Origin: Coprococcus eutactus
GTDB lineage: Bacteria; Bacillota; Clostridia; Lachnospirales; Lachnospiraceae
DNA length: 64,000 nucleotides
Direction of reading: 5' to 3'
Assembly: GCF_001404675.1 (NCBI RefSeq)
Contig: NZ_CYXU01000003.1
Location: 62,001-126,000 of the forward strand
Shown here: piece after piece, positions 18,433 through 26,674 of the stretch
Position numbering within the stretch: the stretch's first letter is position 1
How the letters are laid out: the number at the start of each line of letters is the position of its first letter
Program-made: the position numbers and the translations under genes
Notes under the pieces: generated by a model
Seen by the model: only the letters and a program-made list of their open reading frames with translations
Told to the model about the DNA's origin: nothing
Database searches by the model: none

Positions 18433-19554
18433 TTATTTCTCCGTAATGTTCATGAAACTATAATAAGTGTCTCTGTCCATGGCATCCGAATTATCATCGG
18501 CAAATCCGCTGACTGTATATATGTTCCCATCCTTCAGATCAGCATATGCATTAAAATAGTATGTGATATTTCTCTTGCCGTCCTTTATATATAAGGTCGA
18601 ATATGTGTAGTAATAAAATGTCACACCATTTACCTCACACTGACCTTCCTCTGTTACCTTTGATATTCCGGCCCCGGTCTTTCTGTCTGCCATATCAGAT
18701 GCTGTCATCCAACTATACGGTACGATCGAAGTCACAACCGTGATCTTATCACCGTCTGAATAGTATGTCTTACCTGACAAATCCTCATTCTGAAGGCTGT
18801 AATTTTCAGGGATTTCATATGACACGGTAGTATCTCCATTCACGACACTGTCCACCACTCCCGTCTCCATAGCTTCGTCCTCCTGCCAGTATGAGCCTGT
18901 CATATCATTTGTCTCATCTGTGGGAACGGCCCCCGCAACAATGGCCACAGCTTCATCGGCAGCCTTCTCATATACCTCAGCTCTCTCCGACCCGCTCAGC
19001 GCATCTATATCTATCTCATCAAATCTTATCGAAGTAAAGAAACGCTGCCCTTCCCCGGCATCACATATAAGCTGATAAAAATATGATCTGTCGAACTTCG
19101 CACCTCGTTCATTTGCAAGACTCGCTATGTATCTGATATATTCCTTCCCCTGTATCTCGAACTTCTCAGGCTCCAGCTCCATCACATAACCTGCGTCCTC
19201 AATATTTTTCTTGCGTTGCTCTCTGTTGTCCCAGAAATCCGCCATCGTCTTATCCTCCACATCGATCTGTATCAGATAATCATCACAGCTTCTTATATTA
19301 AGGCAGCCACTCTCATGTATGATTGCCAGTCCTACCGGATTCACAGAGAAGGCATATCCCTTGAACACTATATGCCAAGGCTCTGTCTCATCGTCAGCTA
19401 TTTTATTTCCATCCTGTTCAGTTTCACTTTTTTCTTCCGTCTTCCGCGCACTGTTCAGATCAATAACGCCCATAAACTCAAGAGCGACAAATGCAGCTCC
19501 CGCCAGTATACATGCTATTACGATCGCGCAGACAATTTTTTTACATTTTTTCAT
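18433..19554 (-). CDS. Membrane-anchored protein coupled to an XRE regulator
   Basis: The likely start is ATG 19554 (MKKCKKIVCAIVIACILAGA), overlapping the 3' end of the regulator gene by 14 bases; TTG 19572 is an alternative. One N-terminal membrane helix is followed by a lysine/glutamate linker and about 320 extracellular residues that contain two similar-looking alpha/beta halves (residues about 60-210 and 230-375). The second half has FYYYTYSTLYIKDGKRNITY and NAYADLKDGNIYTVSG. No family is recognised. Translational coupling to the XRE/membrane regulator suggests the two form one sensing unit (inference). Confidence 0.75.
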   Translation of the reverse strand: MKKCKKIVCAIVIACILAGAAFVALEFMGVIDLNSARKTEEKSETEQDGNKIADDETEPWHIVFKGYAFSVNPVGLAIIHESGCLNIRSCDDYLIQIDVEDKTMADFWDNREQRKKNIEDAGYVMELEPEKFEIQGKEYIRYIASLANERGAKFDRSYFYQLICDAGEGQRFFTSIRFDEIDIDALSGSERAEVYEKAADEAVAIVAGAVPTDETNDMTGSYWQEDEAMETGVVDSVVNGDTTVSYEIPENYSLQNEDLSGKTYYSDGDKITVVTSIVPYSWMTASDMADRKTGAGISKVTEEGQCEVNGVTFYYYTYSTLYIKDGKRNITYYFNAYADLKDGNIYTVSGFADDNSDAMDRDTYYSFMNITEK

Positions 19555-20269
19555 CGGCTGTCTTATCCTCAAGTATGATCTGAAGTGTATCTTCTTTCTT
19601 CATCCTTCTTATCTCAAGCCCAATGAGGATCAGAAGAATAATAAACACCAGCATGACAAATGATGCGGCAACTATGGTTGATGTCTTGTAATTCAGAAAC
19701 AGACCATCACCGTCCACCCCTGTGTACAACTGTATGTAATCTCCATCCCGTACCCCCGGTACATCAAGCCACACAGTATCCATGATCTTTCGGCCATTGT
19801 CATCCAAATATGCCAGATCAGCTTTTGTATACTGCTGATACACCTTCTCCACGCGCACATTTCCGTTCTTATCTGAATGGCTGATCCACTCGTTCCTCAC
19901 AAACAGCACCGCCACCACAATTACACAGAAAACGCATATGGCTGCCATCACGCAAAATAATATTTTCAATCTGGCAAGCCTGCCTTTTCCCCTGAGATTC
20001 TTCAGATGGACAGCATTATTCGCTGAAGTTCCATCCCCGGACACCTCTTCCGGCGCCTCCGGCTCATCACCCTTTCCATATATAAGTTCTCCAACCTGTA
20101 CATCCAGAATCTCACATATACACACAAGCCTGTCCAGATCAGGATACGCCTTATCCCTCTCCCACTTGGACACAGCCTGTCTGCTGACTCCCATCTTTTC
20201 CGCAAATTCCTCCTGATTCAGACCGGCTTTCTTCCGGTACTCCTGAATCCTGGATCCTATAAGCAGCAT
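19541..20269 (-). CDS. XRE family regulator with C-terminal membrane segments
   Basis: A 242-residue protein with an AAGGAGGAAAACAA leader. The N-terminal HTH is textbook: IQEYRKKAGLNQEEFAEKMG, VSRQAVSKWERDKAYPDL, LDVQVGELIYG. A linker then leads to a first membrane helix (LFCVMAAICVFCVIVVAVLF), an extracytoplasmic loop of about 55 residues and a second helix (AASFVMLVFIILLILIGLE). It is therefore a membrane-tethered DNA-binding regulator, similar in plan to many Firmicute transmembrane XRE proteins. It overlaps the downstream membrane-anchored gene, which may be its signal input. Confidence 0.85.
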   Translation of the reverse strand: MLLIGSRIQEYRKKAGLNQEEFAEKMGVSRQAVSKWERDKAYPDLDRLVCICEILDVQVGELIYGKGDEPEAPEEVSGDGTSANNAVHLKNLRGKGRLARLKILFCVMAAICVFCVIVVAVLFVRNEWISHSDKNGNVRVEKVYQQYTKADLAYLDDNGRKIMDTVWLDVPGVRDGDYIQLYTGVDGDGLFLNYKTSTIVAASFVMLVFIILLILIGLEIRRMKKEDTLQIILEDKTADEKM

Positions 20270-20294
20270 TTGTTTTCCTCCTTATCTCCATCTG

Positions 20295-20972
20295 TTATAC
20301 TGTTTTTTTCAAACAATTAATCCATGCTTTTGCCAAAGTTATATGCCCCTCTTTTGTAGGGTGTGATCCGTCTAATGTTTCATAACGTAAATTCTGTGAT
20401 GCCAGATCTGCAACTTCAATTCCCGCAATTTCTGCAGCAATTTTTATTGCCGCATTGTATTCATATATCGATACACCAGCCCATTTATGTGGAAATTTCC
20501 AACTATTATCGCCTTTCATATAACTTTCCATCAATGTCCCGCATATAATTCTGCTTTTCGGATAATTCATCTTTATCTTTTGCAACATATTATAATAGGA
20601 CGAGAAAAATGAAGGGCTTCCCAACTTATCATTTGTAATATGAACACCGTTTCCAAAATCATTAAACCCTAAATATATTAGAATCATATCAGGTGTGTAC
20701 TGCTCTGTATGCAAATTTGATGTACGCTGATCACAATTTCCACTAGGGAATTTTTCACCTGTAACCTTACTTCCAGAATAAGAATTATTAACACAAATGT
20801 AGGCGTTAATGAACTGGTTTACCTTTGCCCACCATGTATCATATACCGATGTCATGTCATTTCTTAAAGAGTTGTACTCATCATAAAACACCTTATATCC
20901 AATCGGATTATATCCTGAATATGTACTTATAGAATCACCCAAAATAGATACAAATTTTACTTTATTTTTCAT
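20295..20972 (-). CDS. SGNH/GDSL family hydrolase
   Basis: A 225-residue protein with the SGNH blocks in order: FVSILGDSISTYSGY (catalytic Ser in GDS), a central NNSYSGSKV, YLGFNDFGNG (block III Asn), and LDGSHPTKEGH (block V Asp and His). These point to an esterase or lipase acting on acyl or acetyl esters, possibly of carbohydrates. There is no signal peptide, so it is cytoplasmic unless exported otherwise. It appears as a single gene between the XRE regulator gene and decayed accessory DNA, with a possible promoter at 21044-21073. Confidence 0.88.
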   Translation of the reverse strand: MKNKVKFVSILGDSISTYSGYNPIGYKVFYDEYNSLRNDMTSVYDTWWAKVNQFINAYICVNNSYSGSKVTGEKFPSGNCDQRTSNLHTEQYTPDMILIYLGFNDFGNGVHITNDKLGSPSFFSSYYNMLQKIKMNYPKSRIICGTLMESYMKGDNSWKFPHKWAGVSIYEYNAAIKIAAEIAGIEVADLASQNLRYETLDGSHPTKEGHITLAKAWINCLKKTV

Positions 20973-21043
20973 TGAAGTCCCCTCTACTTTCCTCTCTTCT
21001 TCAAAGTTTCTCGACGTTCTATTTTCATATACTTAACTCATCC

Positions 21044-21073
21044 ACTATACTTGAATTAGATGCTCTTAATCAA
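21044..21073 (-). promoter_or_regulatory. Possible promoter for the SGNH hydrolase
   Basis: On the minus strand, TTGATT (21068-21073) and TATAGT (21044-21049) are spaced by 18 bases, about 70 bases before the start codon. Confidence 0.4.
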
Positions 21074-21289
21074 TCTATTCCCGAATATTCGGATTGACAT
21101 TCAACTTTTATTATAGTATTATCATCACATAAAGAAATGGGGTTTTTGTCGTGTACAGCCTTATGGCTCAATCGGGTTGCTCGTTTCTTTTTTTATGTCT
21201 AAAATATCATATAAATATAATTGCAATAAAACAACTACATTATAACATTCATATTGTTAATAAGTTCTTTTAGAGAATTGGCAATTGGC

Positions 21290-21487
21290 TTATCTTCCAC
21301 GTCTCCATCTATATCCATATTTTTCTTCAAATACAGACAAATCTGTTTCATCTTTCCTCTTAACAAGAAATACACCCTTATCAATTTCCTTTTTAATACC
21401 ATCACAAATAGTACTAAAATCTTCATTTGAGTACTATTTAGGATATTGCTTCGTTTTTTCAAAATAATTTTGAATAGTTTCTCTCAT
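21290..21487 (-). pseudogene. Small decayed ORF with internal amber codon
   Basis: An ATG at 21487 sits eight bases after GAGGT and begins MRETIQNYFEKTKQYPK, followed by a TAG at 21434-21436. The same frame then reads on for 47 codons of protein-like sequence (YSNEDFSTICDGIKKEIDKG, FEEKYGYRWRRGR) to a TAA at 21290. An overlapping frame is open for 75 codons but lacks a ribosome site. It is probably a nonsense-mutated small gene. The family is not recognised. Confidence 0.4.
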
Positions 21488-21538
21488 GTCTACATACCTC
21501 AATTTAATAAATCTTGTAACAGTAAAAGGTGTCAGGTG

Positions 21539-21637
21539 TTACAGATCCGCCATGAGAAGCCATTTCCAGATTGGTATGACCTCTATATCTATACCGTCAT
21601 ATTCAAGATTTGTCTTGCGTGCAAGACAAAAACATAA
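21539..21637 (-). pseudogene. C-terminal protein fragment, origin unknown
   Basis: A 32-codon stretch between two stops reads LARKTNLEYDGIDIEVIPIW and KWLLMADL before its TAA. It looks like the end of a longer gene whose front is missing. It has no ribosome site or start. Confidence 0.3.
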
Positions 21638-21780
21638 TTAAATTGTTCTCTATTAAAGATAATATATATAGTTGCGCCTGTAAAGTATCCCCCCATATCC
21701 GCAATTAGCATTCGCAACATCGTGCAAACCTCACCACTAAAAAACACCCCACAGCCACCGAAGCAACCATGAGGTGCAAA

Positions 21781-22191
21781 TCATCTCAGCACATACCATT
21801 CTTCACCAAATTCTTCATAAATTTGAACCGCTGACGGATCATCAAGTCTCTCTGTAATACCTGTTTCTGATTCAAGGAAAACAAACTCTTCATTGTCATC
21901 TATAACCCGAATTCCATATAATTGCTTTAACGGATAATCCATGATAGTTGTCCCTTCCGTTTTACGCTCTGAATCAATATTAACATGATACAAATATTCC
22001 TTTTCAATCGATTCGAACGGTGCCTGTCCATACAATCCGTAAATATGTTTTTTCCCTTTTGTATCAATAAAATAGCCTTCGACATATGGCTCAGAATAAG
22101 AAGATACCGGCATGATAAATACTATTTTCTGTTTCTCCAAAAGATTATCAACATCATACTCAAAACGCCCTCCCGGCATAATGCAATCCAC
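21781..22191 (-). CDS. Hypothetical protein, possibly 5' truncated
   Basis: A 136-residue acidic, aromatic-rich protein (KIVFIMPVSSYSEPYVEGYF, HIYGLYGQAPFESIEKEYLY, DDNEEFVFLESETGITERLD, EEFGEEWYVLR). It is not recognised. The listed start is a GTG with no ribosome site, and stops lie immediately upstream in frame, so its front may have been lost or the ATG at 22179 may be used. It follows the small Ser-rich gene by 18 bases and could be translated with it. Its general character is like that of small immunity proteins, but that is only an impression. Confidence 0.5.
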   Translation of the reverse strand: MDCIMPGGRFEYDVDNLLEKQKIVFIMPVSSYSEPYVEGYFIDTKGKKHIYGLYGQAPFESIEKEYLYHVNIDSERKTEGTTIMDYPLKQLYGIRVIDDNEEFVFLESETGITERLDDPSAVQIYEEFGEEWYVLR

Positions 22192-22209
22192 TACTTAGTT
22201 AGTCTATTC

Positions 22210-22404
22210 TTAACCTAATCCGCCCTGCGCATTTTCACGATGGTTTCTACGTGCATCGGTTGTCGAAGAAGAACACAATTCTTCAGTAGTGTCTGATGAA
22301 GAAGAATACATATTTTCTTCCTGTTCTTTCACATTTTTCATCTGCACATTATCGTTTAATTTCATCTCATCACTAACATTCAAAATTTGTGTCTGATTAG
22401 CCAT
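22210..22404 (-). CDS. Small Ser/Glu/Asn-rich protein
   Basis: ATG 22404 follows a strong AAGGAGGG site by eight bases and encodes 64 residues (MANQTQILNVSDEMKLNDNV, ENMYSSSSDTTEELCSSSTT, ending AQGGLG). It is low complexity in the second half and has one cysteine. It has no known family. The strong ribosome site and tight spacing to the next gene argue it is translated. It lies just outside the proposed left end of the mobile element. Confidence 0.5.
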   Translation of the reverse strand: MANQTQILNVSDEMKLNDNVQMKNVKEQEENMYSSSSDTTEELCSSSTTDARRNHRENAQGGLG

Positions 22405-22471
22405 AATCAAGCCCTCCTTATGAATGTTTTTATATCAGGGCACCTGTCCCTACCATATAGAAACAAGTGCC

Positions 22472-22482
22472 TTGTTACCTTA
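22472..22482. repeat. Proposed left attachment repeat of the mobile element
   Basis: TTGTTACCTTA occurs here and again at 43962-43972 in the same orientation. This copy lies 12 bases beyond the stop codon of the large serine recombinase, a usual place for an element end. Confidence 0.55.
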
Positions 22483-22494
22483 GTATACCACAAT

Positions 22495-24186
22495 CTACGC
22501 CGGCTGTATTGCACTTTTTTCAGCCTTAAACCACTCCTTCGCATTAGGAACAACACTGTTCCCATTCCCTTTCATAACAAAAGTCAGCTTGTAAGGATCT
22601 ACTGTGCCATCTTCGTTTGTCTCTCCCACGATGACCTTTTCCACAATACTTTCAAATACTACTCTGTCAAACTCATCCAGAATATCACCATCAGCAAGTG
22701 CTTTCTTAAGAGAAGCCATTCTCTTGCCCACATCCTTCTGATTGGAAACATTATTCTGAAGGAGTTCTATAGAGTCCTTCGACTTCTGAATTTTCACGGT
22801 AAGCTCTTCATACTTTTCATCATATGCCTCTTTGGTAAGACCATCATCAAGGTATATATCCGTAAGTTTCTTTCTTCGCTGCTCCAGATTATCAAGAGTT
22901 TTCTGCTCTTTTTTGAGTCTTGCAATATCATCATTATTCGCACCAATGCTTTCAATCGTTCCAATCACAGAATCAATTACATCATCAAAGCTTCCTGCCA
23001 ACAGCTTATATGCCTCAAGGAAAGCATTTTCCAATATAGATTCATGAACGGATTTACTATTAGGGCAGTTATGCTTACCTCTATTGGCTGCATTTCTGCA
23101 ATACCAGACCGGTGTTTCATACTTGGAGCTGCTATGAAGGGTACGTCTGGTCAGCTTCGTACCACAGAAACCGCACTCACACATACTGGAAAATGCATAC
23201 TTTTTCGTATACTTTTCTCTCTTTCCATCTGCCTTTTTATCTGACTGATGGTTGCGGGATAAGCGAATTTCTTTTGCCTGTTCCCACACCTCTCTGCTTA
23301 CAATAGGCTCATGATGGTCACGAACATAATACTGCTCCTCTTCACCAAAATTCTCGATTCGCCTCTTGGAAATCGGATCAGTGGTAATGGTTTTCTGCAA
23401 AAGCAAATCACCTTTATACTTCTCATTCTTGATAATGCCCCTCACACCACTGTCCGTCCATTTTGCCACACCTTTTTTATTGAGTTTCCCCAGTGCCTCC
23501 AGACGCTTTGCTATGGTATAAGTTCCATATCCTTGCAAATACAGTTCAAAAATCAATCGCACGGTTTCTGCCTCTGCTTCATTAACTGTAATTGTCTTAT
23601 CCTCCGGATGATAATCATAACCAAGACAACCGTTAAAGCCCATCAGTTCTCCACGCTTCATCTTCATCTTAATGCCCAGCTTCACATTTTTTGATGTGGA
23701 TTCCACTTCATTCTGAGCCAGCGTTCCCATAAGTGTAAGCATCATTTCTCCCTGTTCCGTCAAGGTATTGATATTCTCTTTTTCAAAAATCACTGCAATA
23801 CCTCTTTCCTTTAAAAGGCGCACATACTGCAGGATATCAACCGTATTTCTGGAAAATCGTGATACTGATTTTGTCATAATCACATCAATCTTTCCATCCA
23901 TACAATCCTGTATCATCCTCTGGAACTGCTCACGCTTGTCCACCTTTGTTCCAGTAATGGCTTCATCTGCATAAATACCCACCATAACCCAGTCCCGGTT
24001 TTCTGATATCTTGTCCTGATAATACTGCTTTTGGGACTGGAAACTCTCAAGCTGCTCGTCACCATCCGTACTTACACGGACATATGCCGCAACTCTCTGT
24101 CTTGTAATAACAAGTGGTTTACCCTCATAATCTCTCTTGCGGAGTATAGGACCCTCCACCGCCTTGATAACTTCTACTTCTGCCAT
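22495..24186 (-). CDS. Large serine recombinase (site-specific integrase)
   Basis: The start is ATG 24186 after AGAAGGAGGATTTTT; the longer frame to 24360 has no support. The 563-residue product has a resolvase catalytic domain (VAAYVRVSTDGDEQ with the catalytic Ser, YADEAITGTKVDKREQFQRM, MTKSVSRFSRN), the recombinase domain (GFNGCLGYDYHPEDKTITVN, YTIAKRLEALGKLNKKG) and a zinc ribbon (MCECGFCGTKLTRRT ... WYCRNAANRGKHNC). A coiled coil follows (KEQKTLDNLEQRRKKLTDIY). This is the architecture of integrases such as TnpX/TndX of Tn4451-like elements. It excises and inserts the element through a 5'-phosphoserine link. Confidence 0.95.
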   Translation of the reverse strand: MAEVEVIKAVEGPILRKRDYEGKPLVITRQRVAAYVRVSTDGDEQLESFQSQKQYYQDKISENRDWVMVGIYADEAITGTKVDKREQFQRMIQDCMDGKIDVIMTKSVSRFSRNTVDILQYVRLLKERGIAVIFEKENINTLTEQGEMMLTLMGTLAQNEVESTSKNVKLGIKMKMKRGELMGFNGCLGYDYHPEDKTITVNEAEAETVRLIFELYLQGYGTYTIAKRLEALGKLNKKGVAKWTDSGVRGIIKNEKYKGDLLLQKTITTDPISKRRIENFGEEEQYYVRDHHEPIVSREVWEQAKEIRLSRNHQSDKKADGKREKYTKKYAFSSMCECGFCGTKLTRRTLHSSSKYETPVWYCRNAANRGKHNCPNSKSVHESILENAFLEAYKLLAGSFDDVIDSVIGTIESIGANNDDIARLKKEQKTLDNLEQRRKKLTDIYLDDGLTKEAYDEKYEELTVKIQKSKDSIELLQNNVSNQKDVGKRMASLKKALADGDILDEFDRVVFESIVEKVIVGETNEDGTVDPYKLTFVMKGNGNSVVPNAKEWFKAEKSAIQPA

Positions 24187-24209
24187 AAAAATCCTCCTTC
24201 TTAAACCCG

Positions 24210-24236
24210 TGCTTGGTTTATCCTTCATACCAAGCA
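24210..24236. repeat. Inverted repeat upstream of the recombinase
   Basis: TGCTTGGT (24210-24217) and ACCAAGCA (24229-24236) flank an 11-base spacer immediately upstream of the recombinase ribosome site. It could be an operator or an RNA hairpin affecting recombinase expression. Confidence 0.4.
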
Positions 24237-24271
24237 TACTAAAAAATGAAAATATGAACGAACATACAAAA

Positions 24272-24312
24272 GGAGCCTGCATATACATTTTCATGCATAT
24301 ACAGACTCCGCC
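24272..24312 (-). terminator. Terminator between the small SHOCT-like gene and the recombinase
   Basis: On the minus strand, GGAG-TC-TGTATATGCA pairs with TGTATATGCAGGCTCC around a short loop, followed by TTTTGT. It lies 26 bases past the stop of the 63-residue gene, so recombinase expression may depend on read-through or on its own promoter. Confidence 0.65.
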
Positions 24313-24337
24313 ATCTCCCCAATACTGATTATGGTTG

Positions 24338-24529
24338 CTAAGCAACCTTATTTCCTGCATTGGATTTGAAATATTCCGACTCCAGAATATGATACGAACT
24401 CATAATCTTATTCTTTGCCAGAATATATTCATTCTCTGAAATCAATCCAAGACGAACCAGTTTTCTAATCACTGCCATCTTCTTGCTGAATTCCAGACAT
24501 TTCTTTGCATCTAACTGACACCATTCCAT
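24338..24529 (-). CDS. Small SHOCT-like protein next to the recombinase
   Basis: The start is ATG 24529 after GGGAGGTTTTGCT. The 63-residue product includes LVRLGLISENEYILAKNKIM, the short amphipathic helix-turn pattern of SHOCT domains (xLLxxGxITEEEFxxxKxKLL). Genes of this size and pattern are commonly found upstream of serine recombinases in Lachnospiraceae elements; this is a recollection, not a search result. The role is unknown. Confidence 0.65.
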   Translation of the reverse strand: MEWCQLDAKKCLEFSKKMAVIRKLVRLGLISENEYILAKNKIMSSYHILESEYFKSNAGNKVA

Positions 24530-24664
24530 AGCAAAACCTCCCTTCATAATTCCTACTGTTTCGTTCCAAGTCTGCACGCATGCTCCAAAATTCTTATAAA
24601 AAGTCGTAGAACATATGTTTGTTTTATGTTATAATTCTTCTATAAGAATCAGCTAGCGCACAAA

Positions 24665-24692
24665 GTAATCTTTTTAATTTCAAAAAGATTAC
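24665..24692. repeat. Inverted repeat in the divergent intergenic region
   Basis: GTAATCTTTTT and AAAAAGATTAC form a perfect 11-base inverted repeat separated by 6 bases. It lies between the divergently transcribed small SHOCT-like gene and the sigma-like gene, so it may be an operator or a bidirectional terminator. Confidence 0.45.
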
Positions 24693-24778
24693 CCTTTCAC
24701 TAATAGGAGAAACAGAAGTGGTTTTGCGGAAGTGTTTTTGAAACTTTTTGAAAATAATGCAATGAGGAATGATATAAA

Positions 24779-25651
24779 TTGAAACCAGACTACGAAGAAT
24801 CAATAGAAAATGAAGACAATATAGCCTCTGATGAGCTCCTGTATATGGAAGAAATGGAACAGGCACGAATCATTGAGCAGGCTGCACTTGCAGAAATAGA
24901 ATTAGAAATGGCTGCTTACCCTGAACCGGATGCTGATGTACCGGAGGAAGAAGCTACAGAAGCAGCCTCACGCACAATGTTAAAACGGGAGCTTCGTGCA
25001 CAGGCTCTTTTAAGACTGGAAGATGGTGCGAGAACCGAAGAAGATTTTAAGGAAGTCATAAAGCAGTGGGATCACTTAGATGATAACCGGGAACGAAAGG
25101 AACGCTATCACGAAATAGGCAGGGAAATGAACCGGTTAACAGAGGATGCTCCAAAGAATCCGGTGGTAATCCCCTATCCAATCCACCACACCTACTGGCG
25201 GCAGATGATGAAAGGTGATTTTCTGGATGTAATATTTGACTGCCCCTTTGAAATGCATGAATTTCTTACGGATGAGGATTATTCCAAGATTATTTATGAC
25301 TTGAAAGACAGTTACAAAGAGCTTATCTATTATCTGTATATTCGAGATTACAGCACTCTTTATGTTGGAAATCTGTTGGGACAGACTGACCGTAATATCA
25401 GAGGTGTGAGAAATACCATCTTAGGTCAGATAACCAAAAAGGTAATTGCGGTGCTTTTAGAACGACAAGAATTTGATATCCCTCTATGGACAACAGAACA
25501 GGAATTTATGGAAAAGTACAAAGAGAAAATACCTGACATACAAAGAAAAGCTAAAAAAGAAAAGGAAAAGATTATCCGTGAAATCGGTGTGCTGGCAAGA
25601 AAGGTATTAAAGCAGTACCAGAAAAGCATAACAAATCAGACCAACTGCTAA
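24779..25651 (+). CDS. Sigma-70-like regulator of the mobile element
   Basis: A 290-residue protein starting at a TTG with GAGG about 11 bases upstream. The N-terminal 70 residues are very acidic (EEMEQARIIEQAALAEIELE), and a basic helical middle follows. The C-terminal part has a sigma-region-4-like helix-turn-helix (YYLYIRDYSTLYVGNLLGQT, DRNIRGVRNTI). The final 45 residues are lysine-rich (KRKAKKEKEKIIREIG). Proteins of this plan occur at the edge of clostridial integrative elements and probably direct transcription of element genes. It is divergent from the recombinase side and first in the plus-strand trio 24779-27670. Confidence 0.6.
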   Translation: MKPDYEESIENEDNIASDELLYMEEMEQARIIEQAALAEIELEMAAYPEPDADVPEEEATEAASRTMLKRELRAQALLRLEDGARTEEDFKEVIKQWDHLDDNRERKERYHEIGREMNRLTEDAPKNPVVIPYPIHHTYWRQMMKGDFLDVIFDCPFEMHEFLTDEDYSKIIYDLKDSYKELIYYLYIRDYSTLYVGNLLGQTDRNIRGVRNTILGQITKKVIAVLLERQEFDIPLWTTEQEFMEKYKEKIPDIQRKAKKEKEKIIREIGVLARKVLKQYQKSITNQTNC

Positions 25652-25770
25652 TCTATTATAAGAAAAGCCACAGAATAGAAATAAAGTAATTACATTTCCC
25701 TTTATCTGTGCTATGATAGTAATAGTTTTGAATTTTATTCAATTACTTTTATATAGAAACGAGGAAGTAT

Positions 25771-26670
25771 ATGATGAATTTATTTGCAAACTCCAGTTCC
25801 AACTGGGTAAAATATGATAAATACGAATGGAAAAAGGCAGACAATGGAACTCTCTATATCACTCCCACAGAGGATGCAAAGCCATCCCTTTACAATCCGG
25901 TTAAAGAATATCAGGATATGGTTCTGGCTGCCATTAACATAGGCACTCTTGCCATGAAGGAAGAACCGAAAGAATCCCTTCAGGCTTCTATTATTGATTT
26001 TGCCTGCAATTATGGTTTGCTCGGACTTATGACCGCATTACCTACCACACCGGAGTTTATTACATATGAAGCAGTATATTTACCAAAGAACCATTTTATC
26101 AGGGAAGAAAGTCTTAGCACAGAAAAGTACCTGTCCTACTTTTTTCCTTTTGATAATATTGATTTTGTAAAGCATGGTGTTGAATCTTCATGGAGTACTG
26201 ACAGTTCGGAAATGATTGCATTGATTATGGCGATGAAGAACAAACCGCAGGCAGTTCTTATGAGCTTTCAGAAAGAATATGCAGAACGCTATGACTGGCT
26301 TGTGACAGTATTCAGAGATTGGGCATTTACCTTTTTCTCAAGTTTTCTGTATTATCAGGATTATGACCGGTTAGATGAAAACGAAAGAAATCTGTACCGA
26401 CAGGGAATGGCTGTATTTGGCGGTATTGCACCAACTTATCACATAGAACTGCTGGACAAACCTACTATTGTGTGGGAATTCCACTCATTACTGCTTGGTA
26501 TCCAAATGATGTTTTCATTTATGCTTACCGATGATAACTCTACTCTGAAAGTATGCAAGCACTGTGGCAGTGCCTTTGTAGCAACCAGAAGCAATATGGA
26601 ATTCTGCTCTCCTCAATGCAAGAACCAGTACAATGTGTATAAGAGCAGGGCGAAGAAAAAGGAGGATTAA
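25771..26670 (+). CDS. Protein with C-terminal CxxC zinc finger
   Basis: A 299-residue protein with GAGGAAGTAT before ATGATG. The first 250 residues form an alpha-rich domain without a clear family match (FACNYGLLGLMTALPTTPEF, FRDWAFTFFSSFLYYQDYDR). The C-terminus is a zinc finger: VCKHCGSAFVATRSNMEFCS then PQCKNQYNVYKSRAKKK, with four cysteines (CxxC...CxxxC) like CGNR-type fingers and a basic tail. This suggests a nucleic-acid-binding regulator. The next gene, rhuM, starts five bases after its stop, so the two form an operon. Confidence 0.6.
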   Translation: MMNLFANSSSNWVKYDKYEWKKADNGTLYITPTEDAKPSLYNPVKEYQDMVLAAINIGTLAMKEEPKESLQASIIDFACNYGLLGLMTALPTTPEFITYEAVYLPKNHFIREESLSTEKYLSYFFPFDNIDFVKHGVESSWSTDSSEMIALIMAMKNKPQAVLMSFQKEYAERYDWLVTVFRDWAFTFFSSFLYYQDYDRLDENERNLYRQGMAVFGGIAPTYHIELLDKPTIVWEFHSLLLGIQMMFSFMLTDDNSTLKVCKHCGSAFVATRSNMEFCSPQCKNQYNVYKSRAKKKED

Positions 26671-26674
26671 GTCT

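Noticed and set aside
5275-21436. Amber codons inside two otherwise protein-like frames (5275-5277 and 21434-21436), suggesting TAG read-through or reassignment
   Set aside because: Other genes here end normally at TAG (for example 28320-28322 and 36488-36490), and the two frames are decayed fragments. Ordinary nonsense mutation explains them.
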